Below are positions 63,729 through 64,000 of a stretch of 64,000 nt of DNA, one piece after another. Position numbers and translations under genes: made by a program. Below the pieces are notes generated by a model. That model was not told the DNA's origin. It saw nothing but the letters and a program-made list of their open reading frames with translations, and did not search any database. How positions within the stretch are numbered: the stretch's first letter is position 1; the number at the start of each line of letters is the position of its first letter. Source of the stretch: Paenibacillus sp. J45TS6 (GTDB lineage Bacteria; Bacillota; Bacilli; Paenibacillales; Paenibacillaceae); NCBI RefSeq assembly GCF_018403285.1, contig NZ_BOSJ01000002.1:434001-498000 (forward strand), written 5' to 3'.

Positions 63729-64000
63729 TTAAGCAACATCGTTCGTGATGAGATAACGAATTACTTCGTCAGAAATTTTCATGAGACGTTCCAACTCGGA
63801 AACGACAGCTGGTTCAGCGTTGAAGTTAACCAACACATAGTGACCATCACGGAATTTCTTAATCTCATACGCAAGACGGCGTTTACCCAAAACATCATGT
63901 TTTGTAATTTCCCCGCCATTGGAGATGATGCCTTGGAATTTTTCGACTGCAGCTTGAACAGCTTCTTGTTCAATATCAGGACGAATAATGTACATCACTT
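63729..64000 (-). CDS. rpsF: 30S ribosomal protein S6 (5' end outside the window)
   Basis: Ninety residues are visible to the edge, starting inside the first strand (normally MRKYEVMYIIRP). The window begins at the Val before MYIIRPDIE, so the ATG at 63998 is an internal Met and the true start lies a few codons beyond position 64000. The fold is visible: GKRRLAYEIKKFRDGHYVLVNF, by position, with S6's central strand, and the C-terminal helix SDEVIRYLI. It pairs with S18 in the 30S platform. The ssb start follows 51 bases after its stop. Confidence 0.95.
   Translation of the reverse strand, partial: VMYIIRPDIEQEAVQAAVEKFQGIISNGGEITKHDVLGKRRLAYEIKKFRDGHYVLVNFNAEPAVVSELERLMKISDEVIRYLITNDVA

Noticed and set aside
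1-64000. CRISPR arrays, insertion sequences, prophage or integrative element ends
   Set aside because: No regularly spaced repeats, transposase or integrase motifs, or att-like duplications were seen at any scale that could be read by eye.

Overview
The window looks like a piece of a Paenibacillus-type chromosome (Bacillota, Paenibacillaceae) close to the replication origin. The main evidence is the order walR-walK-walH-walI-walJ-htrC-CxxH/CxxC gene-rlmH, with purA, dnaB, rplI, gdpP, a yybS-type gene and rpsR-ssb-rpsF on the same (minus) strand, plus an M23 peptidase with LysM and G5 domains beside walR. Base composition is moderate to low GC, ribosome binding sites are strong AGGAGG types, and several genes start with TTG. 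The window ends inside rpsF (right edge) and inside a sensor kinase gene (left edge). No tRNA, rRNA, intact transposon, prophage or CRISPR array was seen.

Layout, left to right. (1) 1-9070: a YesM/YesN-type two-component pair (kinase truncated by the window edge); a three-gene extracytoplasmic methionine sulfoxide repair operon (CcdA-like, thioredoxin-like lipoprotein, MsrA-MsrB lipoprotein); a chemotaxis receptor; small membrane and DUF3237 genes; and an amino acid permease behind a single-aptamer glycine riboswitch with its own terminator. (2) 9270-14150: a galactoside operon (LacY-type symporter, LacI-type regulator, GH36 alpha-galactosidase) with repeated operator-like sites upstream. (3) 14336-23150: a tight six-gene operon, DUF4956 membrane protein, CotH-type kinase, glycosidase-like protein with a CBM9-like tail, HEAT-repeat membrane protein, GT2 glycosyltransferase and VTC-type polyphosphate polymerase. 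It has a clear promoter at 23034-23062 and faces a convergent gene for a membrane-anchored barrel-like protein. This is the best candidate for an undescribed envelope system. (4) 23235-33775: accessory genes, including an acetyltransferase and two SDRs, an AlkD-like protein, an esterase, an isolated L25/Ctc gene with an attenuator-like leader and a small leader ORF, a YetF-type protein, a duplicated-domain lipoprotein, an unexplained GC-rich hairpin block, and a TetR/MATE pair sharing three operator sites.

(5) 33954-52862: conserved core. rlmH, the CxxH/CxxC gene and htrC lie downstream of the walRKHIJ cell-wall regulon operon. Next come the M23 peptidase, an acidic membrane protein, purA with two PurR boxes, dnaB-rplI-gdpP-yybS as one operon, a MazG-like protein and a CBS protein. 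(6) 53023-62717: cell-envelope and uptake genes: an LCP ligase, a DacF-like carboxypeptidase, an oppABCDF operon with a perfect 14-bp stem-loop between oppA and oppB, and an M15 peptidase. (7) 62903-64000: rpsR, ssb and the 5'-truncated rpsF.

Functionally, the core links replication (dnaB, ssb), translation (rplI, rpsF, rpsR, rlmH), purine and cyclic-di-AMP metabolism, and cell-wall homeostasis. The accessory blocks add sugar, peptide and amino acid uptake, envelope oxidative repair, drug efflux and a probable surface polymer pathway. All functions are assigned from motifs and gene context read by eye; no database search was run.
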